This document shows positions 26,006 to 35,496 of a stretch of DNA of 64,000 nucleotides, one piece after another (position 1 is the first letter of the stretch; each line of letters starts with the position of its first letter). The stretch is from Bacteroidales bacterium UBA5371. GTDB lineage: Bacteria > Bacteroidota > Bacteroidia > Bacteroidales > P3. Under the pieces are notes generated by a model, which saw only the letters and a program-made list of their open reading frames with translations, was not told the DNA's origin and ran no database searches. The stretch covers positions 62,001 through 126,000 of the forward strand of contig DHPF01000006.1 in assembly GCA_002407855.1 (NCBI GenBank), written 5' to 3'. Both the position numbers and the translations under genes were made by a program.

Positions 26006-27904
26006 ATGAAAGGTAACATTAATGTAAAGACCGAAAACATCTTTCCAATAATTAAGAAGTTTCTTTATTCCGACCACGAGATATTCCTAAGAGAGATTGT
26101 GGCTAATGCAGTTGATGCAACCCAAAAGCTAAAAACCTTATCCTCACTTGGACAATTTAAGGGAGAATTGGGTGATTTGACAATTGAAGTAAAGATTGAC
26201 AAGAAGAAAAAAACGCTTAGCGTAATTGATAAAGGTATTGGGATGACACAAGATGAGGTTGATAAATATATCAATCAAATTGCATTCTCGGGAGCAGAAG
26301 AGTTTGTAGAGAAGTTTAAAGGTAAGTCTGAGTTGGAACAAAATCAATTGATAGGGCATTTTGGACTTGGTTTCTACTCTGCTTTTATGGTGAGTAAGGA
26401 AGTTGAATTTAAGACCAAATCCTTTACAGATAGTCCAGCTGTTCGTTGGTGGTGTGATGGCGACACTGAATACACCATTGATGAAATTGAGAAATCGGAC
26501 AGAGGAACCGAAATCATAATGCATATTGATAGCGAAAACAAGGAGTTTTTGGAAGAGGGAAGAATACTTGAGATATTAAAGAAGTATTGTAAGTTTATGC
26601 CGATTGCAATACGTTTTGGAGACGAAACAATATGGGAAGATTCACTCACAGAGAAAGACGATAAGGGTAATCCAAAGCGAGTTCAAAAAACTCAGCCACG
26701 AATAATTAACAACACAGAGCCTCTTTGGAAGAAAAAACCTGTTGATATAAAAGAAGAGGAATACTTAGACTTCTATCGTGAACTTTATCCTATGAATTTT
26801 GATGAACCTTTGTTCCATATTCATCTTAATGTTGATTATCCTTTTAACCTTACCGGAATACTCTATTTCCCTAAGATAAAGAAGAATATTGACCCATCCA
26901 AAGATAAAATACAGCTCTATCAGAACCAAGTTTTTGTTACCGATAGTGTTGAGGGTGTTGTGCCAGATTATATGATGTTGTTAAGAGGTGTTTTAGACTC
27001 TCCTGATATACCGCTCAATGTTTCTCGTTCCTATTTGCAAGCCGATGGAAATGTAAAGAAAATATCATCGCATATTACTAAAAAGGTGGCAGATAAATTA
27101 GACGAAATATACAAAAATGATAAAGAAAGCTATCAAAAGAAATGGGATGACTTAAAAGTGTTTATTCAATACGGAATGCTATCTGACGAGAAATTTTATA
27201 AAAGAGCTGAAAAGATATTCCTTTTTAAGAATATAGAAAATGAGATGTTCTCAATTGAGGAGTATGGTAATAAGATAAAACCACTTCAAACTGATAAGGA
27301 TAATAAGGTAGTCTATCTCTATGCCAATGATGTGGACAATCAATACACCTATATTCAAGCTGCCAAAGACAAGTCTTATGATGTGTTGCTTATGGACGGC
27401 ATATTAGACAATCATTTTGTAAACCTAATGGAACAAAAGATTAATGATTGTAGGTTTGTTAGGATTGATAGCGATGTAATTGATAAGCTTATTCCGAAAG
27501 ATGAAGTAATTCCTTCCAAACTCAACGAAAAAGAGATAGAGACTTTAAAGTCATTGATTGAAGAGCAGGTTGATAAACAGAAATTCACTATTGTAATGGA
27601 GAGTATGAACGAAACCGAATCGCCACTCACCATAACACAAAATGAGTTTATGCGAAGGATGAAGGAAATGAGTGATATGGGTGGAGGAGGAATGGCTTCG
27701 TTTTATGGGGAAATGCCTTTGTCGTACAATTTGGTTGTAAACACAAATCACCCTCTAATGACAGAAATTCTAAAAGAAGAAAGCTCCGACAAACAGAATG
27801 AGATAATATCTCAACTCAAAGACCTTGCCCTACTAAGTCAAGGACTTCTTAAAGGTGAAGCTTTAAACAATTTTGTTCAACGCTCAATAGGGATAATTAA
27901 ATAG
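26006..27904 (+). CDS. htpG: Chaperone HtpG (Hsp90)
   Basis: 632 residues. The N-terminal GHKL ATPase carries EIFLREIVANAVDAT, VIDKGIGMTQDEV and IGHFGLGFYSAFMVS. The middle domain contains RGVLDSPDIPLNVSRSYLQ, and the C-terminal dimerisation domain ends QRSIGIIK. ATG 26006 (MKGNINVKTENIF) is the conserved Bacteroidota start, and the 21 Asn/Lys-rich codons upstream in frame are unlike any HtpG. It is a stand-alone gene. Confidence 0.97.
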   Translation: MKGNINVKTENIFPIIKKFLYSDHEIFLREIVANAVDATQKLKTLSSLGQFKGELGDLTIEVKIDKKKKTLSVIDKGIGMTQDEVDKYINQIAFSGAEEFVEKFKGKSELEQNQLIGHFGLGFYSAFMVSKEVEFKTKSFTDSPAVRWWCDGDTEYTIDEIEKSDRGTEIIMHIDSENKEFLEEGRILEILKKYCKFMPIAIRFGDETIWEDSLTEKDDKGNPKRVQKTQPRIINNTEPLWKKKPVDIKEEEYLDFYRELYPMNFDEPLFHIHLNVDYPFNLTGILYFPKIKKNIDPSKDKIQLYQNQVFVTDSVEGVVPDYMMLLRGVLDSPDIPLNVSRSYLQADGNVKKISSHITKKVADKLDEIYKNDKESYQKKWDDLKVFIQYGMLSDEKFYKRAEKIFLFKNIENEMFSIEEYGNKIKPLQTDKDNKVVYLYANDVDNQYTYIQAAKDKSYDVLLMDGILDNHFVNLMEQKINDCRFVRIDSDVIDKLIPKDEVIPSKLNEKEIETLKSLIEEQVDKQKFTIVMESMNETESPLTITQNEFMRRMKEMSDMGGGGMASFYGEMPLSYNLVVNTNHPLMTEILKEESSDKQNEIISQLKDLALLSQGLLKGEALNNFVQRSIGIIK

Positions 27905-27984
27905 AAGAAGCAATATTTTACTAAAAAGCTTCGTTTGTTTTAACTATACAAGGTATTGTTTTTAAACTTATCCTTGTTTTGCCA

Positions 27985-28386
27985 ATGAATAAGAAATTAA
28001 ATATAACTCTTTTAGTGTTATGGACGGGGCTAATTGCTTTTGCAGTTTTAGCCCCTTCCAATTCGCTCCCTAAAAGTATTGGCTTTTTCTCCTTTATTCC
28101 TCATTTTGATAAATTGGTTCACTGCGGAATGTTTGGAGGATTTGCATTTCTGTTGTTTTGGCTTTTCCCTATTAAACAATATTTGATTTTTTCTGCTCTT
28201 AAAACCTTTTTAATTTCCTTTGCTTTTGCTTTTATAACTGAAATATTGCAACTTCTCTTAGCAGAAGTTATTCAAAGGAGTTTTGAATGGTGGGATTTAT
28301 TTGCTGATGTTTCGGGTATTGTTTTGGCAATAGGTTTATGTTGTATTATTGCAAGAAATAAACCTAATATAAAAACCAGAAAATAA
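27985..28386 (+). CDS. VanZ-family membrane protein
   Basis: 133 residues and four predicted membrane helices with the VanZ-like pattern: HFDKLVHCGMFGGFAFLLFW, then ITEILQLLL and FEWWDLFADVSGIVLA near the C-terminus. VanZ proteins are small membrane proteins. One of them raises teicoplanin resistance, but most have no known role. The ATG at 27985 is preferred over TTG 27979. Confidence 0.8.
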   Translation: MNKKLNITLLVLWTGLIAFAVLAPSNSLPKSIGFFSFIPHFDKLVHCGMFGGFAFLLFWLFPIKQYLIFSALKTFLISFAFAFITEILQLLLAEVIQRSFEWWDLFADVSGIVLAIGLCCIIARNKPNIKTRK

Positions 28387-28416
28387 GGATTAAAGTAAAA
28401 ATTTTTAAATAAAGTC

Positions 28417-28446
28417 TTGCTAATAGAAAATTAATTTCTATCTTTG
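28417..28446 (+). promoter_or_regulatory. Promoter of rpsO
   Basis: TTG (28417-28419), 19 bases, then TATCTTTG (28439-28446). Confidence 0.82.
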
Positions 28447-28500
28447 CAAACTCAATTAGTGAAAAATTAAGATAAAGTATAAACAAGTAGGTATTAAGAT

Positions 28501-28770
28501 ATGTATTTAGAAGCCGAAAAGAAAAAAGAAATTTTTGCTCAATATGGTAAATCAGAAAAGGATACTGGTTCAATTGAAGGGCAAATAGCATTGTTCACAT
28601 ATAGAATTCAACATCTAACTCAACATGTGCGTGGAATGAAAAACGATAAGTTCACAGAACGTTCGTTAGTTAGATTGGTTGGAAAGAGAAGACGTTTATT
28701 AGATTATCTAAAAGATAGAGACGTTGTTAAATATCGTGAATTAATCAAAGAATTAGGTATTAGAAAATAA
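28501..28770 (+). CDS. rpsO: 30S ribosomal protein uS15
   Basis: 89 residues, the normal size for uS15, which binds the central domain of 16S rRNA. It shows DTGSIEGQIALFTYRIQHLTQHV and a basic RRRLLDYLKDRD stretch. It is followed by a terminator and then pnp, the rpsO-pnp order conserved in many bacteria. Confidence 0.98.
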   Translation: MYLEAEKKKEIFAQYGKSEKDTGSIEGQIALFTYRIQHLTQHVRGMKNDKFTERSLVRLVGKRRRLLDYLKDRDVVKYRELIKELGIRK

Positions 28771-28793
28771 AAATTCAATACTTATACAAGCAC

Positions 28794-28827
28794 AAAAAAG
28801 GCAATTAGCTTCTAATTGCCTTTTTTT
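28794..28827 (+). terminator. Terminator between rpsO and pnp
   Basis: AAAAAAGGCAATTAG / CTAATTGCCTTTTTTT with a tiny loop and a T7 run. Confidence 0.88.
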
Positions 28828-28933
28828 GTATATAATATAATTGTGGAGCAAATCTAAAATAAAGCAAATAATAAATAAGACAAATCTAATTTAGCTCCAA
28901 TTAGAAAGAGGTATGTAATAATAAGAAAAAAAG

Positions 28934-31180
28934 ATGCAAGTAATTAAAAAAGTCTTTACCATAGAAGATGGAAGACAAATTGAAATTGAAACAGGCAAAT
29001 TGGCAAAGCAAGCTGATGGTTCGGTAGTAGTAAGAATGGGTGATACAATGCTTTTGGCCACAGTTTGTGCTAAGAAAGAGGCAGGAGAGAATGTGGATTT
29101 TATGCCACTAACAGTAGAATATCAAGAAAAGTATGCAGCAGTTGGACGTTTCCCTGGAGGATTCTTTAAAAGGGAAGCACGTCCTTCAGAATATGAAATA
29201 TTAATCGCTCGTTTGGTTGACAGAGCACTTCGTCCACTATTCCCAGAAGATTTTCACGCAGAAGTCCAAGTACAAATCACTTTAATTTCAGGAGACCAAA
29301 CAACTCCACCTGATGCTTTGGCAGCATTGGCAGCATCAGCATCTTTGGCAGTATCAGATATTCCTTTCAATGGACCAGTGTCAGAGGTTAGAGTAGCTTA
29401 TATTGACGGGAAATTAGTAATTAATCCATCCATTGAAGACTTGTCAAAAGCTGAATTAGACCTTATTGTAGCTGCTACAGAGGATAATATAATGATGGTT
29501 GAGGGAGAAATGAAGGAAGTATCGGAAGACGTAATGCTTGAAGCCCTTAAAGTAGCTCATCAATCAATCAAAACACATTGCAGAGCAATAAAAGAATTGG
29601 AACAAATGGCTGAAAAAACTCAGAAAAGAGAATACTGCCACGAAACCAATGATAAAGAACTTGAAGAAAAGATACATCAAGCAACTTATCAGAAATGCTA
29701 CGACTTCGCAAAGCAAGGTATAGCCAATAAATCACAAAGAGCAGATGGCTTTGCAGCAATTAAAGAAGAGTTTATAGGAACTCTTTCCGAAGAAGAAGTA
29801 TTAGAAAAAGCATTTCTGATAGATAAATATTTCCATTCAGTAGAAAAAGAAGCAATGAGAGATATGGTGTTGAACGAAAGAGTACGCCTTGACGGAAGAC
29901 AATTAAATGAAATCCGTCCAATATGGGCAGAAGTTAATTATCTTCCAACTCCTCATGGTTCAGCAGTATTTACTCGTGGAGAAACACAATCTCTAACCAC
30001 ATGCACACTTGGAACAAAGCTTGACGAGCAAATAATAGACGGAGCAATGATTGAAGGAAAGAACCATTTCATTCTACACTATAATTTCCCAGGCTTTGCA
30101 ACAGGAGAGGTGAAAGGAAACAGAGGATTGTCCCGAAGAGAAGTTGGACATGGAAATCTTGCAATGAGAGCTTTAAAACAAGTTCTTCCAACGCAACAGC
30201 AGTGTCCTTACACCATAAGAATTGTTTCCGACATTTTAGAGTCTAATGGCTCTTCCTCAATGGCAACAGTTTGTGCAGGATGCTTAGCTCTTATGGACGC
30301 AGGAGTTCAAATAAAGAAGCCAGTCTCTGGAATAGCAATGGGACTAATTGCAAAAGACGGGAAATGGGCAGTTCTTTCTGATATATTAGGTGATGAAGAC
30401 CATTTAGGTGATATGGACTTTAAAGTAACAGGAACAGTTGATGGTGTAACAGCTTGTCAAATGGATATTAAATGCGATGGACTTTCCTACGAAATACTTA
30501 CTCAGGCACTACAACAAGCCAAAGAAGGACGCTTACACATTCTCAATATAATGAACACAGCTCTTGACAAACCAAGAGAAGACTACAAGCCACAGGTGCC
30601 AAGAGTTGCTCAATTAACTATTCCAAAAGAATTTATTGGAGCGGTAATTGGACCTGGTGGAAAGGTAATCCAAGAAATGCAAAAAGAGACCCAAACTACA
30701 ATAGTAATTGAAGAAAAAGGTGAATTTGGAATAATAGATATTTTCTCTGTTAATAAAGAAGGAATAGATGCAGCTTTGGCAAGAATAAAAGGTATAACAG
30801 CCGTTCCAGAGATAGGACAAGAGTATGATGGTGAGGTTAAAAATCTTCAAACCTTTGGAGCCTTTGTTGAGTTTCTACCAGGGAAAGATGGACTCTTACA
30901 TGTTTCAGAAATATCTTGGGAAAGAGTAAATAATGTTGAAGATGTATTAAAGGTAGGTGATAAGATAAGAGTTAAATTGATAGAAGTAGATAAGAAAACA
31001 GGCAAATACAAACTATCGCATCGCGTTCTTACTCCAAAACCAGAGGGATACGTTGAAAGACCACAAAGAGAAAGACCAGAGCATTCTAACTCCAATCGTC
31101 CTAACAACCATAGAAATAACTCCGACAGACCAAAACCACAAAAGCCAGAGAGACCCTTAGACGACAATTTCTATGTATAG
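28934..31180 (+). CDS. pnp: Polynucleotide phosphorylase
   Basis: 748 residues. The phosphorolytic 3'-5' exoribonuclease of RNA turnover. In order: first RNase PH domain (to ~145), helical linker, second RNase PH domain with the [17 protein letters not shown] active region (~430), KH domain with IGPGGKVIQ (~575) and S1 domain with [21 protein letters not shown] (~640-690). A disordered Asn/Pro/Arg-rich tail of about 50 residues ends the protein. An AT-rich leader after the rpsO terminator can form a weak hairpin. Confidence 0.98.
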   Translation: MQVIKKVFTIEDGRQIEIETGKLAKQADGSVVVRMGDTMLLATVCAKKEAGENVDFMPLTVEYQEKYAAVGRFPGGFFKREARPSEYEILIARLVDRALRPLFPEDFHAEVQVQITLISGDQTTPPDALAALAASASLAVSDIPFNGPVSEVRVAYIDGKLVINPSIEDLSKAELDLIVAATEDNIMMVEGEMKEVSEDVMLEALKVAHQSIKTHCRAIKELEQMAEKTQKREYCHETNDKELEEKIHQATYQKCYDFAKQGIANKSQRADGFAAIKEEFIGTLSEEEVLEKAFLIDKYFHSVEKEAMRDMVLNERVRLDGRQLNEIRPIWAEVNYLPTPHGSAVFTRGETQSLTTCTLGTKLDEQIIDGAMIEGKNHFILHYNFPGFATGEVKGNRGLSRREVGHGNLAMRALKQVLPTQQQCPYTIRIVSDILESNGSSSMATVCAGCLALMDAGVQIKKPVSGIAMGLIAKDGKWAVLSDILGDEDHLGDMDFKVTGTVDGVTACQMDIKCDGLSYEILTQALQQAKEGRLHILNIMNTALDKPREDYKPQVPRVAQLTIPKEFIGAVIGPGGKVIQEMQKETQTTIVIEEKGEFGIIDIFSVNKEGIDAALARIKGITAVPEIGQEYDGEVKNLQTFGAFVEFLPGKDGLLHVSEISWERVNNVEDVLKVGDKIRVKLIEVDKKTGKYKLSHRVLTPKPEGYVERPQRERPEHSNSNRPNNHRNNSDRPKPQKPERPLDDNFYV

Positions 31181-31198
31181 AAAAATATAACTAAATTG

Positions 31199-31240
31199 AA
31201 AAAGGGGATAAGTCGATTAAGATTTATTCCCTTTTCTTTT
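31199..31240 (+). terminator. Terminator of pnp
   Basis: AAAAGGGGATAA / TTATTCCCTTTT stem with one mismatch, then a T-rich run. Confidence 0.75.
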
Positions 31241-31377
31241 GTATGATTTTAACCCTTGGCATAACGCCCCCTCAAAAGCGATAAAGCATACAAAGTATTA
31301 TTTTACAATGTTTTATATAGTATAAGATAGTGTTTCTTTGCCCTTAAATTTTTCCTTATTGGGATAAGCATTTTTCT

Positions 31378-31612
31378 AACGCCTATTGAAATTTATTTCA
31401 ACGCCTATTGAAATTTTTTCTAATAACTATTAGAATTTTTTCTAATAAGCGTTAGGATTTTCTCTAAAAACTATTAGGATTTTCTAAAACGGCGTTAGAA
31501 ATATTTTCAATAAGTGTTAGGATTTTTTTCAACGCCGTTAGAAATATTTTCAATAGGCTTTGAAATAAATTTCAAACGGCGTTAGGATTTTCTCTGATAG
31601 GCATTAGAATAA
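31378..31612. repeat. 22-bp tandem array (GCGTTAGGA/CTATTGAAA type), about ten units
   Basis: Units such as GCGTTAGGATTTTCTCTAA, CTATTAGAATTTTTTCTAA and CCGTTAGAAATATTTTCAA recur at 21-22 base steps, mostly 22. It fills the space between the pnp terminator and the terminator of the convergent peptidase gene. It is the largest array in the window, and its core word differs from the TTAGAATCAA family. Confidence 0.85.
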
Positions 31613-31648
31613 AAAAATAAGGGATAGACCATAGGCCAATCCCTTACA
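31613..31648 (-). terminator. Terminator of the C1 peptidase gene
   Basis: On the - strand, AAGGGAT...ATCCCTT with an inner GGCC/GGTC pairing is followed by a run of T. Confidence 0.7.
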
Positions 31649-31668
31649 AATTAGATTTATAGATTGGT

Positions 31669-32859
31669 TTATAATGCTAATTTCTTTTTCATTTCTTTTG
31701 ATAAAGCATTCTTGTTTATCATAAAGTCAATTGTTTTGTATTTCACGAATTGTTCCGAAGCAAAGAAATAACCATCATACTTGCTTTCGTCGCCCCAAGA
31801 GTTCTTTACTTTGTAGAATTTGTTTCCGTTTTGGTCTTTTGCAATTCCAACTATAACCATTCCGTGGTCGTCAGTTGTGTTGAAATTGTCAAAAGCCTCC
31901 TGACGCATCTCTTGAGTTATTGCTTTCTCTTTTGCGGTGCCATCAAAACTGTATGCAGATTTTGCTTTTTCGGCAGCAGTTAGCTTTTCCCAACGATCAC
32001 GCTCTGTTCCTGAAAGATCTGTCTTTTCTTCATCTGGAACTATTGCAACTGCATTTTTCCAAGAGAAACCTTTTTCGCTTACATCTGCTCCCCAGCCAAT
32101 AGTGTAACCATTCTCTATTGCATTATCAATAATTTGCATCATCTCATCTAATGGAACATTATAAATGGAACCCAATAGCCAGTTGTCAGGAATTTCAATT
32201 ATGAAAGTAGAATAGAAAGGGTGGTGAGTGAAAGAGCCTATTTCTATATAGTCATCCATATTTAATCCCAAGCTTTGTGCAAAACTCTTAGGTGTATATT
32301 TAACTCCTTTATAAGTGAAGTCCTCTGGCATTTTGCCGAAATAAGCATCAAGTATTGCATTGAAAGCTGTTTTCCATGCAGGAGATAGAGTTTTTTGAGC
32401 AACTAATGACTTACAGAAACCTTCCAAAACTTTATCAATTTCTGCATGATTATGCTTTGTTTCTCCATAATTTAGTCCTGTGTATGCTTCTTCTGGAACA
32501 ATACCATATTTCTTAATCATTTCAGTTATGTCGTGGAAGCCTCCACCAGCTGCAAAATTGATTGAGCCATGAAAACGTATATAACGTTCTGCCTTTTCCA
32601 TATAAGCGTTTCTTACAATCCACATCTCTGAAAGGTCATATTCACCTTTGCCATTTTTAAGTAGCTCTGATTCCAATAAACCTATTCCAGCAAAGCTCCA
32701 ACAAGTGCCAGAGCGAGATTGATCCTTGGCAATAGTTGCAGGGTTTTCTTTAACAATTGTGAAGGTGTAACCCTTGCTTTCTTCTTTTTTGGTTTCTTGT
32801 GCAAAAACTCCTCCTGAGAGTAGTAAGGCACAAGTTATTAACATTAGAATTCTTTTCAT
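31669..32859 (-). CDS. Secreted C1-family cysteine aminopeptidase (PepC/bleomycin-hydrolase type)
   Basis: 396 residues with a signal peptide ending GVFAQ. The papain-like triad of the C1B family is present: Cys in RSGTCWSFAGIGLLESELL (~residue 53), His in DDHGMVIVG and Asn in FYKVKNSWGDE. Cytosolic PepC homologues trim peptides. The signal peptide indicates periplasmic or surface peptide breakdown here. It is 32 bases after dnaN and probably cotranscribed with it. Confidence 0.9.
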   Translation of the reverse strand: MKRILMLITCALLLSGGVFAQETKKEESKGYTFTIVKENPATIAKDQSRSGTCWSFAGIGLLESELLKNGKGEYDLSEMWIVRNAYMEKAERYIRFHGSINFAAGGGFHDITEMIKKYGIVPEEAYTGLNYGETKHNHAEIDKVLEGFCKSLVAQKTLSPAWKTAFNAILDAYFGKMPEDFTYKGVKYTPKSFAQSLGLNMDDYIEIGSFTHHPFYSTFIIEIPDNWLLGSIYNVPLDEMMQIIDNAIENGYTIGWGADVSEKGFSWKNAVAIVPDEEKTDLSGTERDRWEKLTAAEKAKSAYSFDGTAKEKAITQEMRQEAFDNFNTTDDHGMVIVGIAKDQNGNKFYKVKNSWGDESKYDGYFFASEQFVKYKTIDFMINKNALSKEMKKKLAL

Positions 32860-32891
32860 CGTAGTTTTCTTTTATTATTATTTCTTATTTA

Positions 32892-34034
32892 TTAATTAGC
32901 TAACATAACAGGCATCACAAGCATAAGAATTGATTCCGCAGTTGGCTCTGCACCTTCCTCGTAAGGATAAATTATTCCTGCCCTATTAGGTTGCGACATC
33001 TCTAAAAGAAGATATTCTGTTTCAATATTGTTTATCATTTCCAATAAATACTTTGCATTAAAACCTATCTCTAAATTGTCGCCTGTATAATTGCAAGAAA
33101 GCCTTTCTTTTGCGGCATTTGAGAAGTCGATATCCTCTGCTGAAATAATCATTTCGTTTCCCTCTAAGGTCAAACGAACCTGCATAGTAGACTGATTAGC
33201 AAATAAAGCAACACGTCTAACTGAGCTAAGGAAAGCTGCCCGTTCTATGATTAATTTATTTGGATTTTCTTTTGGGATAGCTCCTTCATAGTTTGGATAT
33301 CTACCTTCAATTAAGCGACATACAACATTATAGTTCTCAAATTTAAAAGAAACATTCTTAACATTATACTCCATCAAAACATCAGCATCTTCCTTATAAG
33401 TAACAAGAATATTCTTCATTAAATTGAGAGGCTTCTTAGGTAAAATAAAGCTATTAGGCACATCATTAGAGAAGTCCGTTCTTCTATAACGAACCAATTT
33501 ATGAGCATCAGTAGCCACAAAGGTTACGCTATCCTCTTTTTGTTCGCATAATATACCAGCCATTTGTGGTCTTGTGTCATCAGTTCCTGCTGCAAAGATT
33601 GTTTTAGAAATAGCATTCACAAGCAAAGAAGAAGGAATTGTTATCTGAGAAGCATCATCAATGGTTGCAACTCTTGGGTAATCCTCTGCCGGAACTCCTG
33701 TCAATTTGTATTTTCCCTCTCCCGAAGTAATTTCAATGGCATAAGTATTTTCGTCAATCAAAAAACTCAAAGGCACATTTGAGAAGGTTTTAACAATTTC
33801 CGATAAGATTTTTGAAGGAATTGCAATTTGATTTAAGCCATCAGCCTCAGCATCGGTCAAATCTAAGGTAACCGTAACTGTTGTTTCAATGTCAGAAGCA
33901 GTAATAGATAGGGTTTTACCTTTTAATTGAAAAAGAAAATTCTCTAAAATAGGCACAGCATTACTGGTTGTAATAACGCTATTAATTGATTGTAAGGAAC
34001 GTGATAAAGTTCCTCCATGAACAATAAATTTCAT
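32892..34034 (-). CDS. dnaN: DNA polymerase III beta subunit (sliding clamp)
   Basis: 380 residues of the three-domain clamp: MKFIVHGGTLSRSLQSINSVI at the start, SEGKYKLTGVPAEDYP-type text, and ATDAHKLVRYRR in the middle. The C-terminus ends MLVMPVMLAN, somewhat different from the usual MPMRL. It is not next to dnaA. Instead it follows the gld/DUF4340 genes, an arrangement seen in other Bacteroidota. It has its own -7 box. Confidence 0.97.
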   Translation of the reverse strand: MKFIVHGGTLSRSLQSINSVITTSNAVPILENFLFQLKGKTLSITASDIETTVTVTLDLTDAEADGLNQIAIPSKILSEIVKTFSNVPLSFLIDENTYAIEITSGEGKYKLTGVPAEDYPRVATIDDASQITIPSSLLVNAISKTIFAAGTDDTRPQMAGILCEQKEDSVTFVATDAHKLVRYRRTDFSNDVPNSFILPKKPLNLMKNILVTYKEDADVLMEYNVKNVSFKFENYNVVCRLIEGRYPNYEGAIPKENPNKLIIERAAFLSSVRRVALFANQSTMQVRLTLEGNEMIISAEDIDFSNAAKERLSCNYTGDNLEIGFNAKYLLEMINNIETEYLLLEMSQPNRAGIIYPYEEGAEPTAESILMLVMPVMLAN

Positions 34035-34076
34035 ATCTCTTATTATGTATTAAAAATTAAAAATCATATTAATTAG

Positions 34077-34084
34077 CAAAAGTA
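34077..34084 (-). promoter_or_regulatory. -7 box of dnaN
   Basis: On the - strand this reads TACTTTTG followed by C, 42 bases before the start codon, in a gap that also holds a repeat array. Confidence 0.6.
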
Positions 34085-34208
34085 GAACCTTTTCTCTTAT
34101 TATCCAAAGACAATGAGAATTATTTATTAACAATTTGTTTTAAAAACAATTTCCCTCTTAAATATTCCTTAGCAAGATTACTAATTGGTTTTATTTAAAA
34201 ACAGAATA

Positions 34209-34300
34209 AAAAATTAGAATCAAATCTCCACAAATTAGAATCAAGTTCTGTAAGATTAGAATCAAGAGATAAAAAATTAGAATCAAGTTTCAGTAAAAAT
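34209..34300 (-). repeat. TTGATTCTAA array, four units
   Basis: The + strand reads TTAGAATCAA four times at 21-base steps. On the - strand it reads CTTGATTCTAA after the DUF4340 gene and before the dnaN promoter. The remaining sequence to 34410 is AT-rich without a gene. Confidence 0.88.
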
Positions 34301-34410
34301 AAACAAGACTTAAATTTTTTAAGCCTTGTTTGATTTTGATAAGGATTTGTTTTTACTAAAATACTTATCTCTTTGCAATGATTGAAAAGAAGAAGTTATT
34401 ATTTTTAGTT

Positions 34411-35481
34411 TTAATTATTTCGTGAAAAATAGTAAGAGGCTGGTTTTAGAAGGTTGTCAAAGGCAAAGTATTGCAATACTAAGGTGTCTTTGCTTCCGTC
34501 CATAAGTCCATACATTCTGTTAATGTCAAATATCTCGTAGAAATTATCCTTATCGTTCTCACTTACCCAAGTTCCTTCGTTGAGCTTCATAAATGTTTTA
34601 AGACTTTTGGTTTTGCCTTTTTTATCAGTAACAGTAAAAATAAAACTTGGCAATTGTGAAAAGATAGTGTCAGCTTGAACCTTTGGGATGTCTTTTGCTA
34701 TATTCTCGAAGTTAAGGTCGGTAAAGCTGGATATTAGGGCTGTAACCTTTATGGTGTCAAAGCTTGATAGTTGTTTGTTGGTTTGAAGAAGCCTGAAATG
34801 GAAGGTATTCCCTTGACCATACAATTCAAAACTCTCTTCGGGAAGTTGAGGTATCTCAACCTTGATTGAAGCAATATCATTAGGATTATACTTAAATATA
34901 GTATGGGTTTTCCAATCGTTTGCCTCAGCAGTAAAACGAGAAGAAAGATAACCTCTAAAATTAGGAATACTAACAATGCAAGGGTTTTCAGTTCCCTTTA
35001 TAAGCATATATGTTCCCATATTATCCATTGTCTGGTCGCCAACATAAATAGATTTCTCTAATTTCTCTCTTTTAAAGAGTTTAATAAAGCCTAAGTTAAT
35101 ATAATACTTTTGTACGAAAATATCTAACCTCACATTCCTTGCCGAGAGTTGCTTTATGATGTTTACATGAGCAGACTTGGCAACAGGTTCTCTAACTCTC
35201 ATTTCTCGTAAAGTCTCCATAAGAGTTGAAACCATCATTGGAGACGCTTGAAAGTCGTTATTTACTATCCAAATGCTGTCATTACTTTTTTTAAGCTCTG
35301 TTTTTGCACCATCTCTATCCTCTAAAACCATCCTAACTATGTTGTTTGTCTTTTCAATATGGAAATTCTGCTCCAAGGTAGAACTCTTCTGATTAGAAAC
35401 AACAATTAGGATTATCCCCAAAAGCACCACGATAGACCCAATAATAATAAAATTTTTCTGTCTTCTATTTAACTTCTTCAT
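34411..35481 (-). CDS. DUF4340 protein of the gldFG cluster
   Basis: 356 residues with one N-terminal membrane helix (residues 11-28) and a large extracytoplasmic part. A DUF4340-type region carries DGAKTELKKSNDSIWIVNND and SPMMVSTLMETLREMRVREPV. It starts 15 bases after gldG and belongs to the same transcript. Proteins of this family regularly accompany GldG-type ABC transporter auxiliary proteins, but the molecular role is unknown. Confidence 0.8.
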   Translation of the reverse strand: MKKLNRRQKNFIIIGSIVVLLGIILIVVSNQKSSTLEQNFHIEKTNNIVRMVLEDRDGAKTELKKSNDSIWIVNNDFQASPMMVSTLMETLREMRVREPVAKSAHVNIIKQLSARNVRLDIFVQKYYINLGFIKLFKREKLEKSIYVGDQTMDNMGTYMLIKGTENPCIVSIPNFRGYLSSRFTAEANDWKTHTIFKYNPNDIASIKVEIPQLPEESFELYGQGNTFHFRLLQTNKQLSSFDTIKVTALISSFTDLNFENIAKDIPKVQADTIFSQLPSFIFTVTDKKGKTKSLKTFMKLNEGTWVSENDKDNFYEIFDINRMYGLMDGSKDTLVLQYFAFDNLLKPASYYFSRNN

Positions 35482-35496
35482 AGTTTCTGAATATCT

